Shown: positions 1 to 6,357, numbered from the stretch's first letter. The stretch is DNA of 8,217 nucleotides from Peptococcaceae bacterium (GCA_013336365.1 JAAXTT010000059.1:1-8217), one strand, 5' to 3'. Program-made: numbers and translations. The notes: generated from the letters alone by a model not told the origin.

Positions 1-1
1 A

Positions 2-502
2 AATCTTGCCAGATATGACGGGGTTAGATATGGACTTAGGGCAGAAAATCCTGAGGATATTGTGGATATGTATTCCAGAACCCGCAGTCTGGGATTTGGT
101 CCTGAGGTTAAAAGACGTATTATGCTAGGCACCTATGCTCTTTCTGCAGGATATTACGATGCCTATTATTTAAAGGCCCTAAAGGTTAGAACCCTTATAA
201 AACAGGATTTTGACCGGGCTTTTGAGAAATATGATGTGTTGATTTCCCCTACCTCGCCCTCTACTGCATTCAGAAAAGGGGAAAAAGTAAATGACCCAAT
301 GCAGATGTATTTGTCTGATATAACTACAATTTCTGTTAATTTGGCAGGTGTTCCGGGAATATCTGTACCTGCAGGATTTTCACAGGGTCTTCCGGTTGGA
401 ATGCAAATTATTGGGAAAAACTTTGGTGAAGGCACGCTTTTACAGGTTGCTCATGCCTTTGAGAGAAATACATTGCACCATACTAAATTCCCAAATTTAT
501 AA
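2..502 (+). CDS. gatA: Asp-tRNA(Asn)/Glu-tRNA(Gln) amidotransferase subunit A, C-terminal fragment (5' end outside window)
   Basis: This is the last 166 residues of GatA; the reading frame is open to the left edge, so the start lies upstream (family length is about 485 aa). GatA is the amidase subunit of GatCAB: it releases ammonia from glutamine so that GatB can convert mischarged Glu-tRNA(Gln) or Asp-tRNA(Asn) to the amidated form. Recognisable C-terminal blocks are NLARYDGVRYG at the first codons, the FGPEVKRRIMLGTY stretch, the YDVLISPTSPSTAF block, and the LAGVPGISVPAGF/GLPVGMQIIG segment typical of the amidase signature family. The Ser-cisSer-Lys catalytic triad would be upstream and cannot be assessed. 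GTG at 62 is an internal valine codon, not the start, since family similarity continues before it. gatB follows on the same strand after 79 nt, consistent with a gat operon; gatC is not visible. Confidence 0.95.
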   Translation, partial: NLARYDGVRYGLRAENPEDIVDMYSRTRSLGFGPEVKRRIMLGTYALSAGYYDAYYLKALKVRTLIKQDFDRAFEKYDVLISPTSPSTAFRKGEKVNDPMQMYLSDITTISVNLAGVPGISVPAGFSQGLPVGMQIIGKNFGEGTLLQVAHAFERNTLHHTKFPNL

Positions 503-504
503 AT

Positions 505-558
505 ATGAAGTTTATTGATGTACCTGATATAAAAAAGCTGACAGCTAGATGCCAGTAG
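505..558 (+). other. Tiny 17-codon ORF between gatA and gatB (doubtful)
   Basis: ATG at 505 opens a 17-residue frame (MKFIDVPDIKKLTARCQ) ending with TAG at 556-558. The stop codon lies inside the 3' arm of the hairpin just before the gatB ribosome binding site. No Shine-Dalgarno sequence precedes the ATG; the upstream bases are the AT-rich end of gatA. I do not recognise the peptide. It may be chance, or a leader peptide whose translation would open the hairpin. Listed because the arrangement is suggestive, with low confidence that it is translated. Confidence 0.12.
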
Positions 559-562
559 CTGT
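541..562 (+). promoter_or_regulatory. Intergenic hairpin just upstream of the gatB ribosome binding site
   Basis: ACAGCTA (541-547) pairs perfectly with TAGCTGT (556-562) around an 8-nt loop, and a flanking G-U pair (540/563) could extend it. It is followed by only four T residues (562-565), too few for a convincing terminator, and then AGGAGG at 566-571. It could be an mRNA processing, stability or translation-control structure for gatB. The pairing is seen directly; the role is inferred. Confidence 0.4.
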
Positions 563-565
563 TTT

Positions 566-571
566 AGGAGG
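566..571 (+). promoter_or_regulatory. gatB ribosome binding site
   Basis: A perfect AGGAGG lies 10 nt before GTG at 582. It sits inside the longer open frame beginning with ATG at 549, so it supports the GTG, not the upstream ATG, as the real start. Confidence 0.8.
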
Positions 572-581
572 TTGCTGTCAA

Positions 582-2024
582 GTGTCCCATTATGAGACTG
601 TGATAGGTTTGGAGATACATGTCGAGCTAAAAACCAATAGCAAAATCTTTTGTTCCTCCAGTACAGAGTTTGGTGGTGAGCCAAATACACATGTTTGCCC
701 GGTATGTCTGGGATTACCCGGGGTTCTGCCGGTTTTCAACAAAAAGGTGCTGGAATATGCTATTAGGGTCGGGGTGGCTATTAACTGTAAAATAGCGGAA
801 TTTTCAAAGTTTGATCGGAAAAATTACTATTATCCCGATCTGCCAAAAAATTATCAGATTTCTCAGTTTGATTTGCCTATTGCTGAACATGGCTATCTAG
901 ACATAGAATTAGATAATAAAGTAAAGAGAATAGGAATAACCCGGGTACATATGGAAGAGGATGCAGGGAAGCTGGTGCATCAGGGAAATATTACAATAAG
1001 TAATTATTCTTTGGTTGATTATAATCGAACCGGAGTACCCTTGGTGGAAATTGTGTCCGAGCCTGACTTAAGATCTCCGGAGGAAGCAAGAGCATATCTG
1101 GAAAAAATGAAGGCAATAATTCAATATACAGGGGTATCAGACTGTAAAATGGAAGAGGGCTCCCTTCGTTGCGATGCCAACATATCTGTAAGACCCAAGG
1201 GAAGCTTGGTTCTTGGAACCAAGGCAGAAATAAAAAACATGAATTCATTCAAGGCCCTACAGAGAGCCTTGGAATATGAGGTTCAGCGCCAAATAGAAAC
1301 CTTGGAGGATGGGGGCAAAATTGTCCAGGAAACCAGAACCTGGGATGATGGGAAGGGGATTACCCTTTCTATGAGGAGTAAGGAGCAGGCCCATGACTAC
1401 AGATATTTCCCTGATCCTGATTTAGTGCCTATGATTATCGACCCTAAATGGGTTGATGAAATAAGGGCGGCTTTGCCTGAGTTGCCCGATCAGAGAAAAT
1501 CTCGTTATGAGAAGGATTATGGTCTGTCTGAATATGATGCAGAGGTTGTAACCTCCAGTAAATATCTGGCAGATTATTTTGAAGATTGCCTTACCTTAGG
1601 TTACAGCAACGCAAAAATCGTAAGCAACTGGCTTACCGGAGAGCTGCTAAGACTCCTTAACTCAAAGGGTCTTGAAATAAATCAATGTCTGATAAAGCCC
1701 GGTCAGCTGGTAGAGATGCTGAATATGATAGATAAGGGAATTATCAGCGGCAAGATGGCAAAAATGGTTTTTGAAGAAATGTTCGAAAGCGGTAGTGACC
1801 CAGAGGTAATAGTAAAGGAAAAGGGCTTGATTCAGATTTCCGATGAAGGCTCTATATCTGCAGTAGTTGATCAGGTGTTGGAAGACAATCCTAAGGTTGT
1901 TGAGGATTTCAGATCCGGTAAAGATAATGCCCTGGGATTTTTAGTAGGCCAGATAATGAGGGCCACTAAGGGAAAGGCCAATCCGGCAATGGTCAATAAA
2001 ATGCTTAGAGACAAGCTTGGCTAG
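582..2024 (+). CDS. gatB: Asp-tRNA(Asn)/Glu-tRNA(Gln) amidotransferase subunit B
   Basis: GatB is the kinase/transamidase subunit of GatCAB. It phosphorylates the side-chain carboxylate of Glu-tRNA(Gln) or Asp-tRNA(Asn) with ATP and amidates it with ammonia channelled from GatA, in the cytosol. From GTG 582 the protein is 480 aa, the usual family length, and opens MSHYETVIGLEIHVEL as GatB proteins do. Conserved blocks follow in order: NTHVCPVCLGLPG (about 35-47), FDRKNYYYPDLPKNYQISQ (77-95), HMEEDAGKLVH (123-133), DYNRTGVPLVEIVSEPD (146-162), and a C-terminal GatB/YqeY tail with GQIMRATKGKANP near the end. An in-frame ATG at 549 would add 11 residues but precedes the perfect AGGAGG at 566-571, so I reject it. 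A tRNA-dependent amidation route suggests the organism lacks GlnRS, AsnRS or both (inference). No damage is seen. Confidence 0.97.
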   Translation: MSHYETVIGLEIHVELKTNSKIFCSSSTEFGGEPNTHVCPVCLGLPGVLPVFNKKVLEYAIRVGVAINCKIAEFSKFDRKNYYYPDLPKNYQISQFDLPIAEHGYLDIELDNKVKRIGITRVHMEEDAGKLVHQGNITISNYSLVDYNRTGVPLVEIVSEPDLRSPEEARAYLEKMKAIIQYTGVSDCKMEEGSLRCDANISVRPKGSLVLGTKAEIKNMNSFKALQRALEYEVQRQIETLEDGGKIVQETRTWDDGKGITLSMRSKEQAHDYRYFPDPDLVPMIIDPKWVDEIRAALPELPDQRKSRYEKDYGLSEYDAEVVTSSKYLADYFEDCLTLGYSNAKIVSNWLTGELLRLLNSKGLEINQCLIKPGQLVEMLNMIDKGIISGKMAKMVFEEMFESGSDPEVIVKEKGLIQISDEGSISAVVDQVLEDNPKVVEDFRSGKDNALGFLVGQIMRATKGKANPAMVNKMLRDKLG

Positions 2025-2048
2025 TAAGCATAAAGATATGCTTACTAG
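2021..2048 (+). terminator. Perfect 12-bp inverted repeat overlapping the gatB stop (terminator-like, no U-run)
   Basis: CTAGTAAGCATA (2021-2032) is exactly complementary to TATGCTTACTAG (2037-2048) around a 4-nt AAGA loop; the gatB TAG stop lies in the left arm. The downstream bases are A-rich, not T-rich, so it is not a classical intrinsic terminator. A second, weaker hairpin (2065-2071 with 2080-2086, one G-U pair) follows. Together they may terminate or protect the gat transcript 3' end. Structure is seen; function is inferred. Confidence 0.45.
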
Positions 2049-2128
2049 ATATAATAAAAAAATCAGGTCAGATAATCTACTGACTTATTTAAAAAATATT
2101 AAGTGGAGCTGTATTTAGAAGGATATTT

Positions 2129-2159
2129 TTGAGTGGGCTAACAGTTTTGGGCAGATAAT
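2129..2159 (+). promoter_or_regulatory. Weak promoter candidate for the leuCD/icd-like cluster
   Basis: TTGAGT (2129-2134) and GATAAT (2154-2159) are spaced by 19 nt, longer than the preferred 17. This is the best sigma-A-like pair I could find in the 172-nt gap after gatB. No T-box motif or other recognisable riboswitch is visible in the gap. Confidence 0.2.
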
Positions 2160-2187
2160 CAGAATATTCTAAGACAGCTTTCAGGAA

Positions 2188-2193
2188 AGAGGG
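2188..2193 (+). promoter_or_regulatory. Ribosome binding site of the leuC-like gene
   Basis: AGAGGG at 2188-2193 precedes two adjacent TTG codons (2197 and 2200). Spacing from the GAGG core is 4 nt to the first and 7 nt to the second. Related proteins commonly begin MGQT/MGMT, so TTG 2200 is the better start. Confidence 0.55.
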
Positions 2194-2199
2194 ATTTTG

Positions 2200-3456
2200 T
2201 TGGGACAAACCATTATTGAAAAAATTCTTTCATCTCACAGTGGCCAGCAGGTGCATGCAAATGAGATAGTGGTGGCGAAAGTTGATTTTGTAATGGGTCA
2301 GGATGGAACCTCACCTTTGGCTATTCGGGCGTTTGAGGATATGGGAGGCAAGGAAGTATTTGATCGGGAAAAGGTTGCTTTTGTAATTGATCATAGTGCT
2401 CCCAGCCCGATTGAAGGCGTATCCGCCCTGCACAAGCTGATGAGGGAGTTCACCCGGTCCAAGGGCTTTAAGATGTATGATATCGGTGAAGGTGTGTGTC
2501 ATCAGCTGATACCGGAAAGCGGTAAGGTAGGTCCGGGCTCATTGGTAATAGGGGCAGATTCCCATACCTGTACCTATGGTGCTCTGAATGCGTTTTCTAC
2601 CGGGGTTGGATCTACTGATTTAGCCGGAGGTCTTATCTCGGGGCATTTGTGGTTTAAGGTGCCGGAAACCATAAAGTTTGTCCTTAATGGCGTACTGCCT
2701 AAGGGAGTGTATGCCAAGGATCTTATTCTTTACCTCATCGGTGACATTACAGCTGACGGTGCTACCTATATGTCAGCAGAGTATACCGGGGAGGCTGTTT
2801 CAGCTCTATCAATTGAGGGCAGGTTTACCATGTCAAATATGGCTATCGAAATGGGAGCCAAGGCTGGCTTGATGGAGGCTGATGAAAAAACCTTTAAGTG
2901 GCTGTCTCGCTACACTGACAAGGTATTTACTCCGGCCAGTGCAGATCCTGATGCAGTGTATGCTCAGGTCAGGAATTATGATGTTTCAAAGCTTGAGCCA
3001 CAGATTGCCAAGCCCCACAGAGTTGACAATGTTTGTCCGATAAGTGAGGTTCTTGGTACTCCAATTCAACAGGCAGTTCTGGGTACCTGTACCAATGGAA
3101 GGATTGAGGATTTACGCATTGCTGCAGAGTTGTTGAAGGGCAAGAGGATTCATGATGATGTTAGATTTATTGTTGCCCCGGCCTCAAAGACTATTTATTT
3201 GGATGCCATGAATGAGGGAATTATTCAGACTCTTGTGGAGGCAGGAGCTGCTGTTGTTACTCCGGGCTGTGGTCCTTGCGTAGGAACTCACAATGGTGTT
3301 CCCTCTGATGGAGAAAATGTAATATCAACTGCCAACAGAAATTTCAAAGGCAGAATGGGAAACAGCAATGCTTCGATTTATCTTGCTTCTCCCGCAACAG
3401 TGGCAGCATCTGCATTACTTGGTAAAATAGCTGATCCAAGAGACTTTATTAGGTAG
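2200..3456 (+). CDS. leuC: 3-isopropylmalate dehydratase/homoaconitase family large subunit, possibly acting as aconitase
   Basis: This is a 418-aa hydro-lyase of the LeuC/HACN branch of the aconitase superfamily, which isomerises 2-hydroxy acids through a [4Fe-4S] cluster in a heterodimer with a LeuD-type small subunit. The length fits the 'archaeal-type' LeuC class, shorter than the ~465-aa Escherichia coli LeuC. The three cluster ligands are Cys297 in GTCTNGRIEDLR and Cys357/Cys360 in PGCGPCVG. The active-site block GADSHTCTYGALNAFSTG is near 118-135, and the C-terminal block GRMGNSNASIYLASPATVAA is intact. TTG start, chosen by family N-terminus (MGQTIIEKIL) and RBS spacing; TTG 2197 would add one residue. 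The small subunit follows after 10 nt and an isocitrate dehydrogenase-like gene after that, with no leuA or leuB. That context favours citrate/isocitrate as substrate, but isopropylmalate, citramalate/methylmalate, homocitrate or dimethylmalate cannot be excluded. The symbol marks the family, not a proven reaction. Confidence 0.88.
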   Translation: MGQTIIEKILSSHSGQQVHANEIVVAKVDFVMGQDGTSPLAIRAFEDMGGKEVFDREKVAFVIDHSAPSPIEGVSALHKLMREFTRSKGFKMYDIGEGVCHQLIPESGKVGPGSLVIGADSHTCTYGALNAFSTGVGSTDLAGGLISGHLWFKVPETIKFVLNGVLPKGVYAKDLILYLIGDITADGATYMSAEYTGEAVSALSIEGRFTMSNMAIEMGAKAGLMEADEKTFKWLSRYTDKVFTPASADPDAVYAQVRNYDVSKLEPQIAKPHRVDNVCPISEVLGTPIQQAVLGTCTNGRIEDLRIAAELLKGKRIHDDVRFIVAPASKTIYLDAMNEGIIQTLVEAGAAVVTPGCGPCVGTHNGVPSDGENVISTANRNFKGRMGNSNASIYLASPATVAASALLGKIADPRDFIR

Positions 3457-3466
3457 GTGAAATTAT

Positions 3467-3964
3467 ATGAATTTTAAGGGTAAGGTACACAAGTTTGGCA
3501 ATGATGTGAATACAGATTACATTATTTCAGGAAAATATAAATTTAAAACTCTTGATATGCGTGAGTTGGCTAAGCATGTTATGGAAGACCTGGATCCTGA
3601 TTTTTACAGCAAGGTTGTAAAAGGTGACTTTATTGTTGCCGGAACCAACTTTGGTTGCGGATCATCTAGGGAACAGGCGCCTTTGGCAATTATTAACGCA
3701 GATATAAGTGCAGTATTGGCTAAATCCTTTGCCCGAATTTTTTATCGCAATTGTATAAATACCGGACTTCCGGTAGTTGAATGCAATACCGACCTTATTG
3801 ATTCCGGTGATCAGCTTGAGGTAAATCTTTCTGACGGAATTATCAAAAATATTACTAAAGGAATCGAGATACCCATAAAGCCTCTTCCCGATGTTATGAT
3901 AAAAATATTGAATGATGGTGGGCTTGCACCTCACTTCAAAAAGTACGGGGGCTTTAATTTATAG
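3467..3964 (+). CDS. leuD: 3-isopropylmalate dehydratase/homoaconitase family small subunit
   Basis: This 165-aa protein is the swivel (aconitase C-terminal) subunit that completes the active site of the LeuC-like partner encoded 10 nt upstream; the two would form a cytosolic heterodimer or heterotetramer. The family motif GNDVNTDYIISGKY (about 11-24) carries the substrate-recognition loop, and FGCGSSREQAPLAI (62-75) carries the Ser-Arg substrate-binding residues. Length matches archaeal-type LeuD (~160-170 aa), not the ~200-aa proteobacterial form. The residues after the loop Tyr (Y24-K25-F26-K27) differ from the YLVY-like and YLRT-like loops I recall for characterised isopropylmalate and homocitrate enzymes, so substrate is open. 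Gln70 replaces the His usual in bacterial LeuD (SREHAP). The ATG start is supported by AGGTGA around 3453-3458, overlapping the stop of the large-subunit gene, which indicates tight co-expression. Confidence 0.88.
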   Translation: MNFKGKVHKFGNDVNTDYIISGKYKFKTLDMRELAKHVMEDLDPDFYSKVVKGDFIVAGTNFGCGSSREQAPLAIINADISAVLAKSFARIFYRNCINTGLPVVECNTDLIDSGDQLEVNLSDGIIKNITKGIEIPIKPLPDVMIKILNDGGLAPHFKKYGGFNL

Positions 3965-3998
3965 GAACCGGTTTGGGGTAAATTATTTTTGCATTTAC

Positions 3999-4004
3999 AG
4001 GAGG
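3999..4004 (+). promoter_or_regulatory. Ribosome binding site of the icd-like gene
   Basis: A perfect AGGAGG lies 12 nt before the TTG at 4017, a slightly long spacer. No other in-frame start between them fits, and the protein from TTG begins just before the conserved ITLIPGDGIGPEI block. A weak inverted repeat (GTAAAT 3978-3983 with ATTTAC 3993-3998) ends directly at this site. Confidence 0.7.
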
Positions 4005-4016
4005 CGAGCTTAGATC

Positions 4017-5015
4017 TTGACCCACAATATTACCTTGATTCCCGGGGATGGAATCGGACCTGAAATAAGTGAAGCAGCAAGAAGAGTGATTGATGCTACC
4101 GGTGTAAGTATAAACTGGGATGTAGTGGAGGCCGGGGAAAAAGTAATAGCAGAATACGGTACTCCTCTGCCGGATTATGTTTTGGACTCAATCAAAAGAA
4201 ACAAGGTCGCTCTTAAGGGACCTTTAACTACTCCGGTTGGCAAGGGTTTTCGCAGTGTTAATGTTACTCTCAGGCAGGAGCTTAATCTATATGCCAATGT
4301 CAGACCGGCAAAAACCTTACCCGGTTTGGTGACTAGGTATGAGAATGTAGATCTGATTATAGTTAGGGAAAATACTGAGGATCTCTACGCAGGGATTGAG
4401 CATATGGTGGGTAGGGATGCTGCCGAAAGCATTAAGATAATTACCCGGGAAGCCTCAGAAAGGGTAGCTCGCCATGCTTTTGAACTGGCAGTTAAGCAAG
4501 GGAGAAAAAAAGTAACTGCAGTCCATAAGGCAAATATTATGAAGCTTTCTGACGGACTTTTTTTGGAAAGCGTAAAGAATATTGCCAAGGATTATCCGCA
4601 AATTGAGTTTGAGGATATGATTGTGGATGCCATGTGTATGAAGCTGGTCCAAACTCCCGAAAAATATGATGTAATGGTGCTGCCTAATTTATATGGCGAT
4701 ATAGTAAGCGATCTTTGTGCCGGTTTGGTGGGAGGCTTGGGAGTTGCACCCGGAGCCAATATCGGAGAGAAGGCTGCAGTTTTTGAACCTGTTCATGGCA
4801 GTGCACCCAGACATGCAGGCTTAAACCGGATTAATCCCTTGGCGATTATTATGTCGGGAGCCTTAATGCTGCTGCATATAGGAGAATACGAGGCTGCTGA
4901 CAGGATTAGCCAAGCTATAACTGCAGTCCTTAAAGAGGGTAAAAGTCTTACCTATGATTTAGGTGGAACTACATCTACCAGTGGAATGGCAGATGCGATA
5001 ATTTCCAAGCTATAA
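4017..5015 (+). CDS. icd: Isocitrate dehydrogenase, IDH3-like (isocitrate/isopropylmalate dehydrogenase family)
   Basis: A 332-aa beta-decarboxylating dehydrogenase, likely converting isocitrate to 2-oxoglutarate with NAD(P)+ and a divalent metal. The N-terminus has the family block ITLIPGDGIGPEI. Substrate residues match isocitrate dehydrogenases: Ser80 and Asn82 in RSVNVTLRQELNLY, Arg86, Arg96 (NVRP), Arg117 and Tyr124 (RENTEDLYAG), Lys171 (VHKANIMK), and metal ligands Asp204, Asp228 and Asp232 (NLYGDIVSD). The Ser-x-Asn pair argues against isopropylmalate or homoisocitrate as main substrate. At the coenzyme-selecting position (HGSAP followed by two residues) it has Arg265-His266, neither the Asp-Ile of NAD enzymes nor the Lys-Tyr of E. 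coli NADP-ICDH, so cofactor is uncertain. The short length resembles NAD-type IDH3 rather than the ~415-aa E. coli form. TTG start after AGGAGG; 52 nt downstream of the small dehydratase subunit, so probably the same transcript. Confidence 0.85.
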   Translation: MTHNITLIPGDGIGPEISEAARRVIDATGVSINWDVVEAGEKVIAEYGTPLPDYVLDSIKRNKVALKGPLTTPVGKGFRSVNVTLRQELNLYANVRPAKTLPGLVTRYENVDLIIVRENTEDLYAGIEHMVGRDAAESIKIITREASERVARHAFELAVKQGRKKVTAVHKANIMKLSDGLFLESVKNIAKDYPQIEFEDMIVDAMCMKLVQTPEKYDVMVLPNLYGDIVSDLCAGLVGGLGVAPGANIGEKAAVFEPVHGSAPRHAGLNRINPLAIIMSGALMLLHIGEYEAADRISQAITAVLKEGKSLTYDLGGTTSTSGMADAIISKL

Positions 5016-5033
5016 AGCGGATTACTTTAAGAT

Positions 5034-5087
5034 AAAAAAGGGATTATCTCAGCTGAAAATATTATCAGCACAGGATAATCCCTTTTT
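5034..5087. terminator. Bidirectional intrinsic terminator between icd-like gene and ychF
   Basis: AAAAAGGGATTATC (5035-5048) pairs exactly over 14 bp with GATAATCCCTTTTT (5074-5087). An inner stem (GCTGA 5052-5056 with TCAGC 5065-5069) extends the fold. The outer A/T runs give a U-tract on either strand, so it can stop both the icd-like transcript and the convergent ychF transcript. Confidence 0.85.
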
Positions 5088-5112
5088 AAAAATCAGGCTC
5101 TAAACACAAGTA

Positions 5113-6213
5113 TTATACATTAAAGCGGAAATGCATTACATCCCCATCCTGAACAACGTAGTTCTTTCCTTCCAATCGAAGAAGTCCTTTTTCCTTTGCG
5201 GCATTCATGGAGCCTGAGCTTACCAGCTCCTCATAGCTGACAACCTCTGCTCTGATAAAGCCTCTTTCGAAGTCAGTGTGAATGACTCCCGCCGCCTGAG
5301 GGGCCTTGGTGCCTTTGCGAATTGTCCAGGCTCTAACTTCTTGGACACCGGCAGTGAAATAGGTATACAAGTCTAAAAGCTGGTATGCTGCTCTAATAAG
5401 GCGATTCAACCCTGATTCCTTAAGTCCGAGACTTTCAAGGAAAAATTCTTTGTCTTCTCCCTCAAGCTCTGCAATTTCCGCTTCGACCTTGGCACTGATT
5501 ACAATAACCTCTGAGCCTTCAGTTTCAGCGAATTTTTCCACAGCCTGAACATGGGGATTATCTTGGTAATTATTAACTTCTTCCTCACTAACATTTGCTA
5601 CATAGAGAATTGGCTTCATAGTCAGAAAATGATAGCTCTTCATAAGCTCTTTTTCTTCCTCGGTATATTCCAAACTTCTGGCAGGTTTTTCAGAATCAAG
5701 AGTATCTTTGATTTTTTCCAGCAGATCATATTCCTGTTGATTTTTTTTATCGCCACTTTTTAAAGTCTTTCTTAAGCGTTCAAGTATTTTATCCACCGAT
5801 TCCATATCTGCTAAAATCAATTCCAAATTAATGGTTTCAATATCCTCAACAGGATTAATTTTATCACTTACATGGGTGATGTTATCATCCTCGAAGCATC
5901 TTACCACATGGGCAATTGCATCAACCTCCCGGATATGAGCCAGGAATTTGTTGCCCAGTCCTTCACCTTTACTGGCGCCCTTAACCAGTCCTGCTATGTC
6001 GACAAATTCATAGGCTGTGGGTACAACCTTGTTGGGGATGACGATTTCGGTTAAAATCTGAAGTCTTTCATCAGGAACCTCCACCACCCCAACATTGGGC
6101 TCAATAGTGCAAAATGGGTAATTGGCAGATTCTGCTCCTGCCTGGGTTATGGCATTAAATAATGTTGATTTGCCAACATTTGGCAGGCCAACAATACCGG
6201 TTGTCAGAGACAT
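5113..6213 (-). CDS. ychF: Redox-regulated P-loop ATPase YchF (Obg-family)
   Basis: A 366-aa cytosolic nucleotide-hydrolysing protein of the Obg/YchF family (Ola1 in eukaryotes), which prefers ATP and associates with ribosomes, linked to stress and translation control. Features: P-loop GLPNVGKST (9-17), a G3-like DIAGLVKGAS (72-81), and the altered G4 motif NVSE (about 207-210), the NxxE form that explains loss of guanine specificity. A coiled-coil-like insert rich in Lys/Glu spans roughly 130-195. A C-terminal TGS domain runs from about 280 and ends DGDVMHFRFNV. Length is standard. An in-frame GTG at 6222 would add three residues (MII), but it overlaps the AGGAG ribosome binding site, so ATG 6213 is chosen. 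The gene stands alone, convergent with the icd-like gene and divergent from hypA; it shows no functional link to either neighbour. Confidence 0.97.
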   Translation of the reverse strand: MSLTTGIVGLPNVGKSTLFNAITQAGAESANYPFCTIEPNVGVVEVPDERLQILTEIVIPNKVVPTAYEFVDIAGLVKGASKGEGLGNKFLAHIREVDAIAHVVRCFEDDNITHVSDKINPVEDIETINLELILADMESVDKILERLRKTLKSGDKKNQQEYDLLEKIKDTLDSEKPARSLEYTEEEKELMKSYHFLTMKPILYVANVSEEEVNNYQDNPHVQAVEKFAETEGSEVIVISAKVEAEIAELEGEDKEFFLESLGLKESGLNRLIRAAYQLLDLYTYFTAGVQEVRAWTIRKGTKAPQAAGVIHTDFERGFIRAEVVSYEELVSSGSMNAAKEKGLLRLEGKNYVVQDGDVMHFRFNV

Positions 6214-6221
6214 TATAATCA

Positions 6222-6226
6222 CTCCT
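6222..6226 (-). promoter_or_regulatory. ychF ribosome binding site
   Basis: AGGAG on the minus strand, 8 nt before ATG 6213. It overlaps the alternative GTG at 6222 and so rules that start out. Confidence 0.75.
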
Positions 6227-6247
6227 TGAAGAAGATGTACCTTGACT

Positions 6248-6275
6248 ATTATATCGATAATAATAATAAAAACAA
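6248..6275 (-). promoter_or_regulatory. Promoter candidate for ychF
   Basis: A perfect TATAAT on the minus strand (6248-6253) is preceded at 16 nt by TTGTTT (6270-6275), a weak -35 match. It lies 35-60 bp upstream of the ychF start in the divergent AT-rich region, a sensible place for a sigma-A promoter. Confidence 0.45.
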
Positions 6276-6357
6276 GAATAAAGACTACAATATTTTAGGA
6301 TGGATATTATTTTTACCGGGTATTTGTAACAGATTATTTTAAATCAAGAGTGCAGAG

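Noticed and set aside
62..64. GTG at 62 as the start of a short amidase gene
   Set aside because: The frame is open to the left edge and the residues before it (NLARYDGVRYG...) are conserved GatA sequence; this is a gene cut by the window edge.
549..581. ATG at 549 as the gatB start
   Set aside because: The extra 11 residues do not match GatB N-termini and the segment contains the AGGAGG that serves GTG 582.
2049..2196. T-box or leucine-type leader riboswitch upstream of the leuC-like gene
   Set aside because: The gap is too short and shows no T-box sequence, antiterminator or leucine-rich leader peptide.
2200..3964. A canonical leucine biosynthesis operon
   Set aside because: leuA and leuB are absent, and the dehydrogenase partner is of isocitrate type; leucine function is possible but not supported by context.
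4017..5015. 3-isopropylmalate dehydrogenase (LeuB) or homoisocitrate dehydrogenase for the third gene of the cluster
   Set aside because: The Ser80-x-Asn82 pair followed by LR matches isocitrate dehydrogenases; LeuB and homoisocitrate enzymes lack this pair.
6214..6222. GTG at 6222 as the ychF start
   Set aside because: It overlaps the AGGAG ribosome binding site; ATG 6213 gives the canonical MSLTTGIVGLPNVGKS N-terminus.
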